Positions 1-10,832 of a stretch of 64,000 nucleotides of DNA are shown here, piece by piece. A program made the translations under genes and the position numbers. Under the pieces are notes generated by a model. The model was not told where the DNA came from. It searched no databases and saw only the letters and a program-made list of their open reading frames with translations. The number at the start of each line of letters is the position of its first letter. Positions within the stretch are counted from its first letter, which is position 1. The stretch comes from Ditylenchus dipsaci (lineage: Eukaryota; Nematoda; Chromadorea; Rhabditida; Anguinidae), in NCBI GenBank assembly GCA_004194705.1, contig SADC01001306.1, positions 186,001-250,000 on the forward strand, given 5' to 3'.

Positions 1-49
1 GACTGTAGCTTTAGTATAAATCAGAATAAAAAGGTGTTTTAGGTCTGCA

Positions 50-280
50 TCAAAATCGTGTTTTCTTTCGAAATTTCTTAGACATGAGATGTGATCCGGT
101 CTTCACTTTCCCATTTTTCCTATTTATCAAAAATAACCTCAAAAGTTGTACAACACATTGTAACAACGGGAAAACTTTGAGAAAGTTGTCCTCCAGTGGA
201 TCATACACCACAGCTACAGTTATGTAATGGCCAATAGCAAGATTGAAAACGGAATGGTTGATACCACACAAGATGGACAA
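50..280 (-). CDS. possible exon, unidentified
   Basis: The frame is open for about 76 codons and reads like protein (hydrophobic stretch near NLAIGHYITVAVVYDP). I recognise no family, and no splice partner is visible because the window edge is near. It may be a chance open frame. Confidence 0.2.
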   Translation of the reverse strand: MSILCGINHSVFNLAIGHYITVAVVYDPLEDNFLKVFPLLQCVVQLLRLFLINRKNGKVKTGSHLMSKKFRKKTRF

Positions 281-1427
281 ACACAGGTCACACCAATTGA
301 GTAGCCGCGTATTTTTAGCAAACTAAATATTTTTCAAGTTATTTACTCGAATTCAAAAAAACCTACCGCTAACAACAATTTATTGGGCATTCTAAAAACA
401 ATTTTTGTTTTTTTCTTAAGAAAACTTCACTCTTCTTTCCAAGCCTACCAAAGTTCACCAGAGCAAATTTATTACTTTCAGTCTATTATTTGGTTTTTTT
501 CATTAGTATTTGTTGTCTGATTGAGAAAGACGGAAAAGTAATTTTTTGTGAGCATTTACAGCTATAAATTATTTTCTTAGGAGGGACTGTAATTAATGAG
601 GAAATTTGGTCAAATGAACGGCCAATCCTATTGTATACGACAAATTTTTAGTTAAAATTGTTATTTTTTGCTCATAGCTAGAGTGAAGCATTCAAAAGTT
701 GTTATTTCAGAATTTCCAGTTTTAGTTAGTTCCAAGATGGGCAGTGATAAAAAGAGCTCTGAATGTATTTTAGATTGAGAGTATTGCTAGAATTTATGTC
801 GCAGGTAAGTCTGCCTTATTGCTTCCCCAAGCGAAGTAATTTCTTGATTAAGAATTTAATTATTCTTAAAAATAGACTTTTAGACTTAATTCGACAAGTC
901 AATTTTATAATTTTTTTCCACAAACTTTGTATGTAGTCAAAATATTAAGCTTTATTTAAGCCATCACAGAAAAACGGCTCTAATCTACTTTAGGCGTCCA
1001 TAGTCAATTCAGACGTCCCGTGAATTTGGGTGTGCAAGGAAAAAAATGGAGCGTGAAAATGAAAAATGAAAACTTTAGGCGTACAAATGAAACAGAGCAT
1101 TTTCCCAAATAAATAAATGTCATGTCATGGTTACAACTATACGACTATATAAAGATATTTCACACCGTTTTGGTCACTGGAGCTGGGCAAAAAGAGACTG
1201 TATATACATTTTTGGAATCATGTCTAAGGTGAGTGAGTGCGCGTAAAGGTAATTATCCAGTTAAGATCCAGTCCGATTTTGCAGATTATTAAAAAAGAAG
1301 CTATTGTTATTTGAAGAGTCGGCTATAAAACATAGTTCACTCCCTCGCCTAGCTTTCGACCTAAAAATGTGCTTTTTAGAGAAAGTGCTTCAAATAGAGA
1401 CTTTACTAAGATAATTGAAAAAATTCG

Positions 1428-1670
1428 ACGCTAGTAGCGAATACCCCCCCCCCCAAACGATTTTCACCTTTTTTACTTTAGTAAAAAGTACCCAAATTAT
1501 GTCCCAGACCCGGAAAATGTGCGCAAACTCTTTATTAGTCACAACTTCCGTACGCTGGCCTACGCCCAAGCCTAAGGGCTGAGCCTAAACTTGTTGTTTG
1601 CAAGGGTAGTTACAGCAATTTTAAAAGCTCGGATTGTTGGGGGGCAGGGGGGGTATTTGCTACTAGCGCC
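1428..1670. mobile_element. MITE family A, copy 1 (GCTAGTAGC ends, C/G tracts)
   Basis: An inverted-repeat element of about 243 bp. It begins GACGCTAGTAGCGAATA then a C run, and ends with a G run then GTATTTGCTACTAGCGCC. Copies 2 and 3 at 51789-52030 and 61533-61782 share the interior, including the stretch around CTTCCGTACGCTGGCCTA. It has no coding capacity and is a non-autonomous DNA element. Confidence 0.85.
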
Positions 1671-1720
1671 AAAAAATTAAATGACTTTCAAGAATATGGT
1701 GCTAAATGAAAAATTGGATG

Positions 1721-2081
1721 TACGGCCAGTTAGTGATGGCCAGTTGGCAATGGTCTTGTTTAATTTTTCATGCTTTTCAAATTGAAGTACCTATTTTTGT
1801 GTAACTTTTTTTGATACCACCTAATGTCTAAAATTAGGAACCTGAATCACAAAACAGAATTTCAAAAAGTTGGCTTTTAAGATATAACCCAAACTAGGTT
1901 AATAAATCTTGGATCCCCAGATCCAATCTTATATAGGAAACCGAACTCTCTTTTTGAAATTCTGTTCTCCGATTCAGATTCCTGAGAAAATTTCAGCTAC
2001 TAGGTGGCTCTATAAATAAGTTCTTTTATTAAAAAAACATTCAATAATTGAAAAATAACCATCGCTAACTGGCCGCTCCCT
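1721..2081. repeat. inverted-repeat element
   Basis: The left end ACGGCCAGTTAGTGATGG is matched in reverse by CCATCGCTAACTGGCC at about 2058-2075. Inner arms also pair (a CAAAACAGAATTTC stretch near 1850 against GAAATTCTGTTCTC near 1957). It is a MITE-like foldback of about 360 bp with no coding sequence. Confidence 0.7.
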
Positions 2082-2122
2082 GAAAGAGTACTTCCTTCCA
2101 ACAAAATCACCCACTTAAGCAG

Positions 2123-2330
2123 AACTTCGAATGAAAAATTTCAAAAAAAGGACGTTTGGGTAAAAAAGGACATTTTGACTGTTTTTGAAGTAAAAGGGTC
2201 ATTTTATCCAGTGCTTGTTGCCATTTTGAAGCGAAAAAAAAAGATTTTGACTAAATTTTCAAAAATAAAAAAAGATTCAGGGCGCCAAAAAAGGGCAAAT
2301 CTTTTTAAAAAGGACGATTCGAAGCCCTGC
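2123..2330. repeat. dispersed repeat family B, copy 1
   Basis: About 208 bp bounded by TTCGAAT-type and ATTCGAAGCCCTG ends, A-rich inside (AAAAAAGGAC blocks). A second copy lies at 5549-5763 and a diverged partial copy at 23955-24070. Confidence 0.7.
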
Positions 2331-2753
2331 ACTTAAGCCTAAAAATGAAGGCATAATGCAGGATAATACAGCTTAGCTAAAAAGTCACCGAAGAATTAAC
2401 AAATTTGCCTAAAGAAAATCAATTTGTTGAGGAAAAGCAATGAAGTTGCACAACAATAAATGATGGTCCAAAAAATTATGAAACATTTTTGTTTATTTAT
2501 TCCGATGACGAGTGGCCAAAACAAGGCAAACTTGGTTAATATTACATACAGACCTGATGATTTTTATATTGTGATCCTATTTATTGGGACTAAAAAACAA
2601 AATGGTTGGCTAAATTTTTGACAAAAGAAATATTTAAAAGAAAATATTTGAAAAACTCTAGACTTGATTTTGTGTAAAATTGTGTATGCATTTGATTTGT
2701 TCTTTCATCTCCTCTTCTATTCAGATGTTTCAAAATTTGAATGGTGAGTATTT

Positions 2754-2780
2754 AATCGGTTTATTGCAAGCTGTGTTAAA
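2754..2780 (+). repeat. 27-bp direct repeat, left copy
   Basis: The 27 bases starting AATCGGTTTATTGCAAGC are repeated exactly at 3437-3463. The two copies lie on either side of the hAT remnant. Confidence 0.9.
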
Positions 2781-2851
2781 CGACTCACCCTCGCAGGACC
2801 AAGAACTTTCAAAAATATTTTGCGAGTAAGTTTTACATGGTCATGTTAAAA

Positions 2852-3361
2852 ACAGTGATGTAAATCTCGGAAAATCCGCACCGGCACCGACTCAATAAAT
2901 TAAAAAAATATTTTTTACCTACACCAGGTTGGTGCCGGTGCGGGTCAGTGGCGCGCCGATGCCAGTGCCGTATCTTATTGTTTTTATCATTCTTATAAAG
3001 ACAACAAACTTTTCGTGCATTTTCATTCCTTAACGATATACATATACAAATGTATTAAAAAAGAAATAAATCCTCGGCGGAAGTTCATAAAAACTTTGCG
3101 TGTAATTAGTTTTGGCCCAGATCTTTTTTTGTGGCTGCTCGTTGCAAGAGTTAACTGAGAGAACAGCTTTTCCACACCGGCTGAGCTGGCGGGAATGGCT
3201 GGTATATTTGGTACCAGCGTCTTAATGATTGGGTACGGCTCTACACTGGCGCCGTTCCAAAACTCTATCGCCTTAAAGGCTTGTTTAGTGACTACTGCCA
3301 AGTAAGCTTTGATTTCCTCAAATCCAAGGTCGTGAGAAAAAAAGTGCAAGCAAGAGATCAA
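2852..3361 (-). mobile_element. hAT transposon remnant (3' end)
   Basis: The left boundary CAGTGATGTAAATCTCGG has the CAG start typical of hAT termini. It is followed by subterminal inverted repeats (CCGCACCGGCACC at 2877-2889 against GGTGCCGGTGCGG at 2932-2944). Next to it is the C-terminal part of a hAT transposase on the minus strand. No second terminus was found, so the element is truncated at its 5' side. Confidence 0.75.
3023..3361 (-). pseudogene. hAT transposase, C-terminal dimerisation domain fragment
   Basis: The translated minus strand contains FWNGASVEPYPIIKTLVPNI followed by IPASSAGVEKLFSQL. This is the hAT C-terminal (hATC, dimerisation) signature: a W, then a YP block, then SSAxxExxFS. 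The domain normally ends a protein of 600 or more residues; only about 112 codons remain. The N-terminal BED finger and the RNase-H-like catalytic core are absent, so this is a dead fragment. Confidence 0.85.
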
Positions 3362-3436
3362 AAATTAAGCGAAGCAAACACTTAGAAGTTGTCAAAATGC
3401 CATGATAATTTAATATGAAGTTTGCAGCCTTTATTC

Positions 3437-3463
3437 AATCGGTTTATTGCAAGCTGTGTTAAA
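3437..3463 (+). repeat. 27-bp direct repeat, right copy
   Basis: Identical to 2754-2780. Its position on the far side of the hAT remnant suggests a local duplication connected with that insertion or its decay. Confidence 0.9.
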
Positions 3464-4016
3464 TTTACTCTTAATTTTACACCAATAGCTAAAAATCCTA
3501 TTAAGAATATATTGTAATTTCAACAATAATTTTAGAAGTTTTTTTTCCAGTTGTTTTCTTCATTGCTTATTTCTGTGCATTTTAAATTTCGTTATTGTGT
3601 TTTTAACCTCTTTTTTGTTCTAAATGCGGCCTGACTATGGGTGGCGATAAAATTAAATGTTGTGGTATTGAATTAAAATTTGATTCAAATATTTCGATTA
3701 TTTGCTTGACGGCATTTGAAGCAATCCAAGCACCTGGATTGATAGACAACTAGATCCAATTAATTAAACTGATTCGCATTAGAATCACTAATAAATGTGC
3801 CTTAAGGTAACCTAGATTTCCACAACAATGGATTCAAACAAAATTCAATTCAGCTTGTTTGCCTAAAATAGACTCTGTAGTGGGTTTGAGTGAGTTTGAC
3901 CGAAATTTAACAATACCCTCGGATTTTACGCTACCCTAGGGATTTTACGCTATTAAAATTTGGTCCCGAGGGTGGCGTAAAATCGAGAGTCGACTGCAAT
4001 GAAGTGGGTAAATTGC
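3464..4016. other. no gene seen; small hairpin
   Basis: AT-rich sequence without a recognisable exon. A short inverted repeat at about 3914-3992 pairs TACCCTCGGATTTTACGC with GTGGCGTAAAATCGAGAG. Confidence 0.4.
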
Positions 4017-4490
4017 GGGCTGGCCAGACTTGCGAACAATGTTTTGCGGATGCGTGTTTCCGGACGTGATTATTGCGGACAAAGCTTTGCGGATGAGGTT
4101 TTGTGCCTCAACTTTTGCGTCCGCAAATCTTGCGGACGCAAGATTTGCGGACGAACATTTGCGGACGAGAATTTGCGGACAAAGATTTGCGGACGAGAAT
4201 TCGCGAACTTAATATAAGCATCGCTTAAGTCACAGGTTCGACTAACTTAGTTTTTAATGCTGTCATCCTTCACTCCGGCTTGAGATACCTTCTTTTTTCT
4301 GCTCCTTTTCAGCCAAATTTCGGTTTATCCACAAAAGTCGGTCCGCGAATGTTGCATCCGCGAAATTTGGTCCGCAAAGTATCGTCCGCAAATCTCTGTC
4401 CGCAAATTTTCGTCCTCAAATTTTGCGTCCGCAAAATTTGCTCCGCAAGTGTTGCGTCCGCATAATGTTGTCCGCAAGTCTGGCCAACCC
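4017..4490. mobile_element. tandem-armed foldback, motif TTTGCGGACGAA
   Basis: The ends GGGCTGGCCAGACTTGCG and GCAAGTCTGGCCAACCC are inverted copies. Each arm (4017-4205, 4341-4490) is a run of about 11-14 bp units containing TTGCGGACG or its complement CGTCCGCAA. The spacer between them is unique sequence. Open frames across the arms, with repeating CGR and FADE residues, are by-products of the repeat. Confidence 0.85.
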
Positions 4491-5548
4491 TAAATTGCCA
4501 GCAGGGTCATGGGTTTACAGTCAACTGTTGACTTAACGTCACCCAGATTCAACATTAATCTCGATATATAGTCAATTTAGGGCTATCTCTTTGCAAACTC
4601 TACGATCTTCACTTGCGTGCAATGCTATGAGCCACCACATCTCTTATTAATTTCAATGGTCTGCTCTTAGGCTAAATCGTCATTCTTTTTTGATATGCTC
4701 AATGTCCTCATACGGCTACGCTTCCAGATCGTCCATCATAATAACTGGGCAAATAGGAATGACAGAAGTATGAGCTTTCAAACAATGAATGAGCCGCCTA
4801 GCTGACTACTGTAATTTTCATAAAAAAACACCGATAAAGTGATATAAAAACTGGGCTGCATACTGCATATCCACCTTTCCGGAATCAAGCGGTATGAAAT
4901 CCAACATATCGTCAATTTAGGGCCAAAATATGGATGAAACATAGTAGTTGCAATGTCTAGAATATCCAAATGAGTCTAGATTTGATCTCATGACTATCAA
5001 AATACATGCAGATCACAAATTCAGACCCATCTTGACACTTTATAGACTTGGTTTTGTAGTCAATATTAGCTAGAATAATATACGTCTGTTCACTTCCAAT
5101 AATAATGTTGCTGCCATTGTTGCTGCTCCTACTGCAATAGAAACATACTAACTAAGCTGCCTAGTTGCTGATTCACTGTACATATTGTGTTACTGGTTAC
5201 ACTTGTGTTACCGCGTGCCCCCCCCCCCCCGTCAGATTTTCCTAATCAAAAGTGGAAAACGGTGTAGGTAAAATTGCCTAAAATTTTTTTTATCGTATGG
5301 TGCCCCCTCCCTGTCAGATTTTCTGGCTACTCCTCTGAACTACATTATACTAGTTCAAATCACCCTAAACCAATCTGAACCAACCCATACCACCCTAAAT
5401 CATCCTGAACCACCTCAAACAGCCCTGAAGCCAGTTAAAACCAGCCTAGACACACATTAAACTATAATTTAATATACTTGATAATTAAATATAATGACGC
5501 TGCAGGGTGGTAGTTGCCAGGGTAAACAGGAGGAAAGGTAATGCTTGT
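4491..5548. other. no gene seen
   Basis: AT-rich sequence with no exon I can support. It includes a C run at about 5218-5230 and a weak run of CACCCTAAACC / CATCCTGAACC units at about 5350-5450. Confidence 0.4.
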
Positions 5549-5763
5549 GTTTAAGACAGAGTTCGAAATGAAAAATTTCGAAAAAAGCACATTTGGGTAA
5601 AAAAGGATATTTTGACCATTTTTGAAGAAATAGGGTCATTTTATCCAGTGCTTATTGCTATTTTGGTGCAAAAAAAATATTTGACTAAAAACTTCAAAAA
5701 TAAAAAAGATGTTGGGTCCCAAAAAAGGACAAACCTTTTCAAAAAGGACAATTGCGAACCCTG
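5549..5763. repeat. dispersed repeat family B, copy 2
   Basis: Shares with 2123-2330 the order TTCGAAATGAAAAATTTC, TTTGGGTAAAAAAGGA, GGGTCATTTTATCCAGTGCT and AAAAAGGACA. Confidence 0.7.
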
Positions 5764-5808
5764 GTTTAAAGACATATTTTGTGATAAAACATTTATAATT
5801 CAAATACA

Positions 5809-6227
5809 GTCGACGCTCTCCATTACGTCCCCCAAAAAGTTCGTTCCCACCTCGGGTCCGACACTTTTTTTAGCTCAATTTTGAAGTTTTTATTCGCAAC
5901 TGATTCGTCAGTCTGGTCGGAATTATCACAAGGATTCCGATTTTGCCGGTCGTTTCTCGGAAACATGATAATTTTGTCATTTAGACCCGCAACGCTCTCC
6001 ATTGCGTCGCCTTAAATCCCAAAAGGCGACGCAATGGAGAGCGGGTCTAAATGAAAAAATTATCATGTTTCCGAGAAACGACCGGCAAAATCGGAATCCT
6101 TGCGATATTTCCGACCACACTGACGAATCAGTTGTGAAAAAAAACTTCAAAATTGAGCTAAAAAAAGTGACGGACCCGAGGTGGGAACGAACTTTTTGGG
6201 GGACGCAATGGAGAGCGTCGACTGTAT
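5809..6227. mobile_element. hairpin MITE with CAGTCGACGCTCTCC ends
   Basis: A nearly perfect 419-bp palindrome, starting CAGTCGACGCTCTCCATT and ending GGAGAGCGTCGACTG. A smaller palindrome (CGCAACGCTCTCCATTGCGT and its reverse) sits in the middle. A diverged relative is at 53400-53628. Confidence 0.85.
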
Positions 6228-6400
6228 CACAAAGATGTTTTCTGAAAAGTTGGGCGCATGTATTAATTTGAGGTTGAGGTCGACTATTTAAAACCTGAAA
6301 TGCGCTTGTGCTTACATTTTAGCATTAAAATGAGCATTTAACATAATTTTGGAAATTCGCAATAACAAATATTGGTTTCACTTCGTTCGAAATCTTCATT

Positions 6401-7248
6401 GTTATTTTCCGGTACGTGACAATTCCCTGCCGGACAGTTCCCTGCCCGGGGAAAATTCCCTGCTGGGGACGATTCCCTGCCGCGCCTATTCCCTGCCGGG
6501 AAAATGTTGGGACCCCGATTTTTGAAAAAAATATTTTTGGAAATCAGGTTTTGGAACCCGAAAAAGTAAGGGAAAAATTTCTCCAAGTGGAAGACCACTT
6601 GGAGCAAATTTCTGTGGATGAATTCAATGGGGAAGTACCAGGTGGTTCTCCTATCCAACCTGAGGATAGATAGTCTATGAATGTGATTCACAAAAAATGT
6701 ATCCTACCACCAGAATTCAACCTTAAAACTCACAAATTTTTATAATTGATTTATCAAGGATAAATTTAGCAGCAATGAATTGACTGAGGATGAATTCACT
6801 GCTATTCGGCAAAAAGTAGGCCAGTATACATTAATGCTGGCTCGAAAGAGTTCTTTGAGCAACAGGGTGTTTTTAAATCCTATATTGATATACTGGGGCC
6901 AAATGAGTGGGCCCCAAATGAGTAGTAACGTGAGTGAATCGTCCAGTGAGTAAATCGTCCGTGTCCGTCACCGAATATCTGTCCCTTTGATAGATTTTAT
7001 TCATATTTGTTCGTGGAAATGTTGTATTGTATTGCTTCCTTTTCGTTTAAGGAGTTGTTTGCCATTGTTGTTAGAGTTGGTTCTAAAGATGCAATTTGTT
7101 AGTTGGAAAATCGATTGGATATTGTTTTACAAGTATACTTTCCAGCAGGGAGTTGGCGCGGCAGGGAATTGTCCCGGCAGGAAACTGTCCGGCAGGAAAT
7201 GGCTCCGGCAGGAAATTGGCGCGGCAGGAAATTGTCCGTGGCCGGTTA
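6401..7248. mobile_element. tandem-armed foldback, motif GGCAGGAAATTG, with cargo
   Basis: The left arm (6401-6505) repeats CAATTCCCTGCCGG-like units. The right arm (7140-7248) repeats the complement GGCAGGAAATTG. The 630-base interior reads partly as protein: EKVREKFLQVEDHLEQISVD at about 6555-6620 and ELTEDEFTAIRQKVGQYTLM at about 6780-6838, both plus strand. I do not recognise the source protein; it looks like captured host sequence. Confidence 0.75.
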
Positions 7249-7422
7249 TTTTCAAACCTTATAAAAAAATTTATTTCGGTTAAGATTAAGATTTAGTTTT
7301 AAATTTCTCTTAACCAACTTTACTTCATGAGAGAGCTTCAACGTATAATAATAAACTATCGTGATCGATTAATTGGAATGAGCATAATCAGCGTGATCAC
7401 CATGCCCCACACCTTAGAGATC

Positions 7423-7623
7423 CTTAAAGGACCATAGCCGTCGCCGACAACGAGAATTTAAATGTTTGAATTCGCGCGGGACAGTTCTCTTTCGTCTTTC
7501 ATTTTACTCTTTTGAGTTATTCGAATGACTCAAAAGAGTAAAATGAAAGACGAAAGAGAACTGTCCCGCGCGAATTCAAACATTTGAAATTCTCGTTGTC
7601 GGGGACGGCAATGGCCCTTTAAA
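7423..7623. mobile_element. hairpin MITE family C, copy 1
   Basis: A 201-bp near-perfect palindrome: TTAAAGGACCATAGCCGTCG at one end and its reverse at the other, with a CGCGCGGGACAGTTCTCTTT block in each arm. Other copies: 7621-7816, 14101-14303, 58164-58345. Confidence 0.9.
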
Positions 7624-7816
7624 GGACCATACTTGTTGATGCAAATGAAAATTTGGCAAGTTTAAATGCGCGCGGGACAATACTCTTTCGTCTCGCACTC
7701 TACTCTTTGAGCTATTTCAAGCGACTCAATAGAGTACAGTGAGATACGAAAGAGAAGTGTCCCGCGCGCATTTGAATTTGTAAAATTCTCATTTGCATCA
7801 ACAAGTATGGTCCTTT
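7621..7816. mobile_element. hairpin MITE family C, copy 2
   Basis: Directly abuts copy 1, sharing a few bases of AAAGGACCATA. Its outer sequence (ACTTGTTGATGCAAATG) differs from copy 1 but the GCGCGCGGGAC block is kept, so this is a subfamily; the copy at 58164 matches this subtype. Confidence 0.85.
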
Positions 7817-8898
7817 AGACCTACAGGAGGCAAATTAAAAAGAAATCAAATTTTTTGCCTATTGAAAATTAAAATGAAGATTTTGAGCAAGATCTAAATC
7901 GATATTAATTATTGCAAATTTTCAAAATTATGGGCTACTTTTTTTGAATTAGAAGTATATATAAACCAACCTTTTGTTTCATCTACATACCAAGCTTCAT
8001 TTAAACCCTTAAAACGTCAGGTCAAAATGTTTTGCATTTTTCAGCGAGTGTTCTGTGCAACTGTACAGATCATAGTAATAATACTAATACCACTGCTCAA
8101 CACACCCTATAGCACCAGCAAAAGACAATAATGAGTAGTAGTGATATATAGACGATATAACTACTACTACAATGTAATGTTACACTGCTGGCCTGCAGCT
8201 TTTTCCTACTCCACCGTAAAAGTAGTGGTGGAATGGGGGGGGGGTTATGCATGAAGTGTAATCAAACATACAGCACCAGAGAAATAGAACCAAACTGGTG
8301 TCATCGCCACGTTTCTCTCACCCATTTTGGTTTCAGTGAAAAATCAAGGTCGGTGTGACACAATAACAACAATAGCAAGCTCTTCTGCCTCTCTGCCCTT
8401 GCCTAGTGGCAAACCCTATTAGTGAAGGAGTGGGAGGGACTGAACAAATGATGATGAGGTGATAAGCGCAATCAATAATAAGTATTACTACTAACACTAC
8501 AGTACTACTATTATTACCAATTAGTAGGGGCAGTAAAAATTACTGCAGCCATCTATTGCGCTTGAGGTCAACCATAATTTTTGTTTAAACTCTTCAAAAC
8601 AAACCACACCCTCCATAGAGGGATATAAATAAGGTTGAGATGATTTCATGATTTATTTTTTTGATAAGTTATGTAAAAAGTGTAGAAAAGGCTAAAAAAA
8701 TATAATGGGAAGTTTTATTCGGGTCAAAACACCAAATGTTAGACTCTTTATTTTAACTGCATTATCCTAGGACCTAGGCTTAATTAATCAAGTTGACTAA
8801 ACATCAAAACCTTGTTCTATTGTAGGTGATCACTCTAAAATGCAAAGATTGTAGCCATCTGTCAGAATTTAGCGACAGAATTTAAACAATTGTTGTCT
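7817..8898. other. no gene seen; low-complexity tracts
   Basis: About 8090-8570 is rich in ACTACT/AATAGT triplet-like simple sequence with a G run at 8235-8244. No exon with good splice sites was found. Confidence 0.4.
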
Positions 8899-9671
8899 TA
8901 AAGGAGGACAGACTTCAGGGAAGGAGGGTTGTTTTTTGACTGAAACATGGGATTTTTTAATCTTAGTTGATTTGATTTTTCTTTTTAACCCTAATTTTTT
9001 TACACCAAACGAAATCGTGAATTTTTTCAAAAGTATCAGATAAAAATTTTATAATAATTTTTTAAATTTGCCTTGATTGGTCCAAACCAGCGATATCTCG
9101 TTAGTTTTTGAAATTTTTTCTGAACTTCATTTTTTATCGGTAATCTAGTGGACCTGATTATATTCAATTAGCAAACAAGGTGACGGCAGAAAGCAGAACT
9201 CCATTTTAAGTATAAGATTGTATATGACTATGTTTAAAAGGTTTTAAAAAAATTCTGCGAAAATTCAGAAAGTTTCTGAAATGCTGGAAAATTTTTCAAA
9301 ACTTTTGTTTTCCTTTAGAAAAATTTATAAACATAATGATATATAATCTTATACTTAAAATGGAGCCCTGCTTCCTGGCGTCACGTTGAGTGCTAATTTG
9401 TACATTATCAAGTCCACTGAAGTATCAATAAAAATGTAGTTCAGAAAAAGTTTCAAAAACTACCAGGATACTTTTGGTTTACACCAAGGAAAATTTTTTC
9501 AAAAAAAATTATTGTAAAATTTTTATCTGATACTTTTTTCGTCGGATGAGTTCACAGTTTTATGGTTTGGTGTAAAAATAGGAGTTAAAAGGAGAAATCA
9601 AATTAACTGAGAGTGAAAAACCCCTTTTTTCAGTCAAAATACCGACCTCCCTCTTAAAGTCTGTCCTCCTT
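8899..9671. mobile_element. foldback element, 773 bp
   Basis: The ends AAGGAGGACAGACTTCAGG and CTTAAAGTCTGTCCTCCTT pair, and the arms stay complementary well inward (ATAATTTTTTAAATTTGCC near 9050 against the region near 9490). It is non-coding. Confidence 0.8.
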
Positions 9672-9788
9672 CAAATTGACGAAAGCTGAAAAATGAAAGA
9701 GAGATATAGTAAAGGCAGAGCGGAAATGGCCAAAAAGTTCAAAGACATTTAAAAATTTAGCGTTTCAAACTTCTTAAAAAGTCATATA

Positions 9789-10151
9789 CCGTATTTACCC
9801 CATTAAAGGAACATGCTCACGTGTTGCGAATTGTCCCCCGCCAATTCCGAATTTTTTCCTAAACTTTCTAACAAATCCACACCTAGAAAGTTAATTTTAG
9901 GTATAGTTTTGTTAGAAACCAAGTTGAAAAATCCGTACACAAGTTCAATGACAAGGTAAAATTTTTGGAATTAGCGGGGGACCGCCAGACTACGGTAAGT
10001 ATGGTCCTATAACTACCCATGGGAAGTTATTTTTCAACCCTAAAAAATCTAAAATTGTTAATCAAAATGACACTAATTCTGTAATCCTAGTCAAAAAAAC
10101 GAGGGGTGGGAGCTATTAGAGGGTGGGTAGTTAATAGAGTAAATACGGTAA
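9789..10151. mobile_element. MITE with TACCGTATTTACCC ends, containing a family D hairpin
   Basis: The ends are TACCGTATTTACCCCATTAA and GTTAATAGAGTAAATACGGTA. Nested at about 9820-9992 is a family D hairpin (TCCCCCGCCAATTCCG ... GGAATTAGCGGGGGACC). Confidence 0.8.
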
Positions 10152-10493
10152 ATATTTCAAAATAAGCTTCAGTTCAAGATGGGTAGACAAAATGTTACGT
10201 TTGTAAATGTTGTTAAATGTTTAATAATTTGTTGTAAATTATTTTTAAAATTTAAACATTTTTTAAGTAATTTTTATACACTAAATTCCTTTTCTGACGT
10301 CTTCTAAACTAAAAAGCTGATTTACTTATTTTTAATCAAATTTGACATATAAAAGGTCTTTTGCCTTAGCCCCTTAGGCTAAAAATTGTATTCTGGTCAA
10401 AAATTTTTTTTTCTAAAAATCAGACTTTTAGTTTAGAAGAAGTTAGAAAACAATTATTTTGAATTTTTGTCCCTGGGGATAAATCATTACTTA

Positions 10494-10832
10494 TTTCACA
10501 AGGAAGGTACCCTGACTTTGACCTTCGGGAAATTTATTTTCCGCGTATTCTTGTAGAGCGTGTCCAAGTTCCTGATAAATCTAGCACCCGGATCTGAAGA
10601 TCAACAAAAAGTGGTACAAAGGTCACTCGAAGTTCTTAAAACACCTCTCTACCCATATCATGGGTTTTCCTAACTGACCCATGGACTATGGGTCATTCCT
10701 AAAAAAAATTCTGGCCTTCACAAGCGGGTAGACAAATTGACAGTGGAGTTAGGCACGCTCTACAAGAGTACGTGCATAAAAAATTTATCGAAATTTCCCC
10801 AGGTCACAGTCACGGTCCCTCCTATGTCAGAC
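10494..10832. mobile_element. inverted-repeat family E, copy 1
   Basis: Starts GGAAGGTACCCTGACTTTGA and ends with the reverse CCAGGTCACAGTCACGGTCC. Both arms carry GTAGAGCGTG / GCTCTACAAGAGTA. Further copies: 31626-31917 and 62117-62447. Confidence 0.85.

Larger units (their letters stand above)
583..2825 (+). other. unresolved exon-like fragments
   Basis: Several short open stretches end at good donor sites: one ending at 804 (GTAAGT follows), ATG TCT AAG at 1220-1228 (GTGAGT follows) about 70 bases after a TATATAAAG at 1146-1154, and a pair at 2725-2743 and 2797-2825 that join in phase (MFQNLN then GPRTFKNILR, GTAAGT follows). They may be exons of a plus-strand gene whose downstream part is cut by the hAT remnant at 2852. 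I cannot join all of them into one frame, so the gene is not established. Confidence 0.2.

Noticed and set aside
3999..4217. Two overlapping plus-strand frames rich in C, R, G and FADE
   Set aside because: They lie in the TTTGCGGACG array of a foldback arm and repeat with it.
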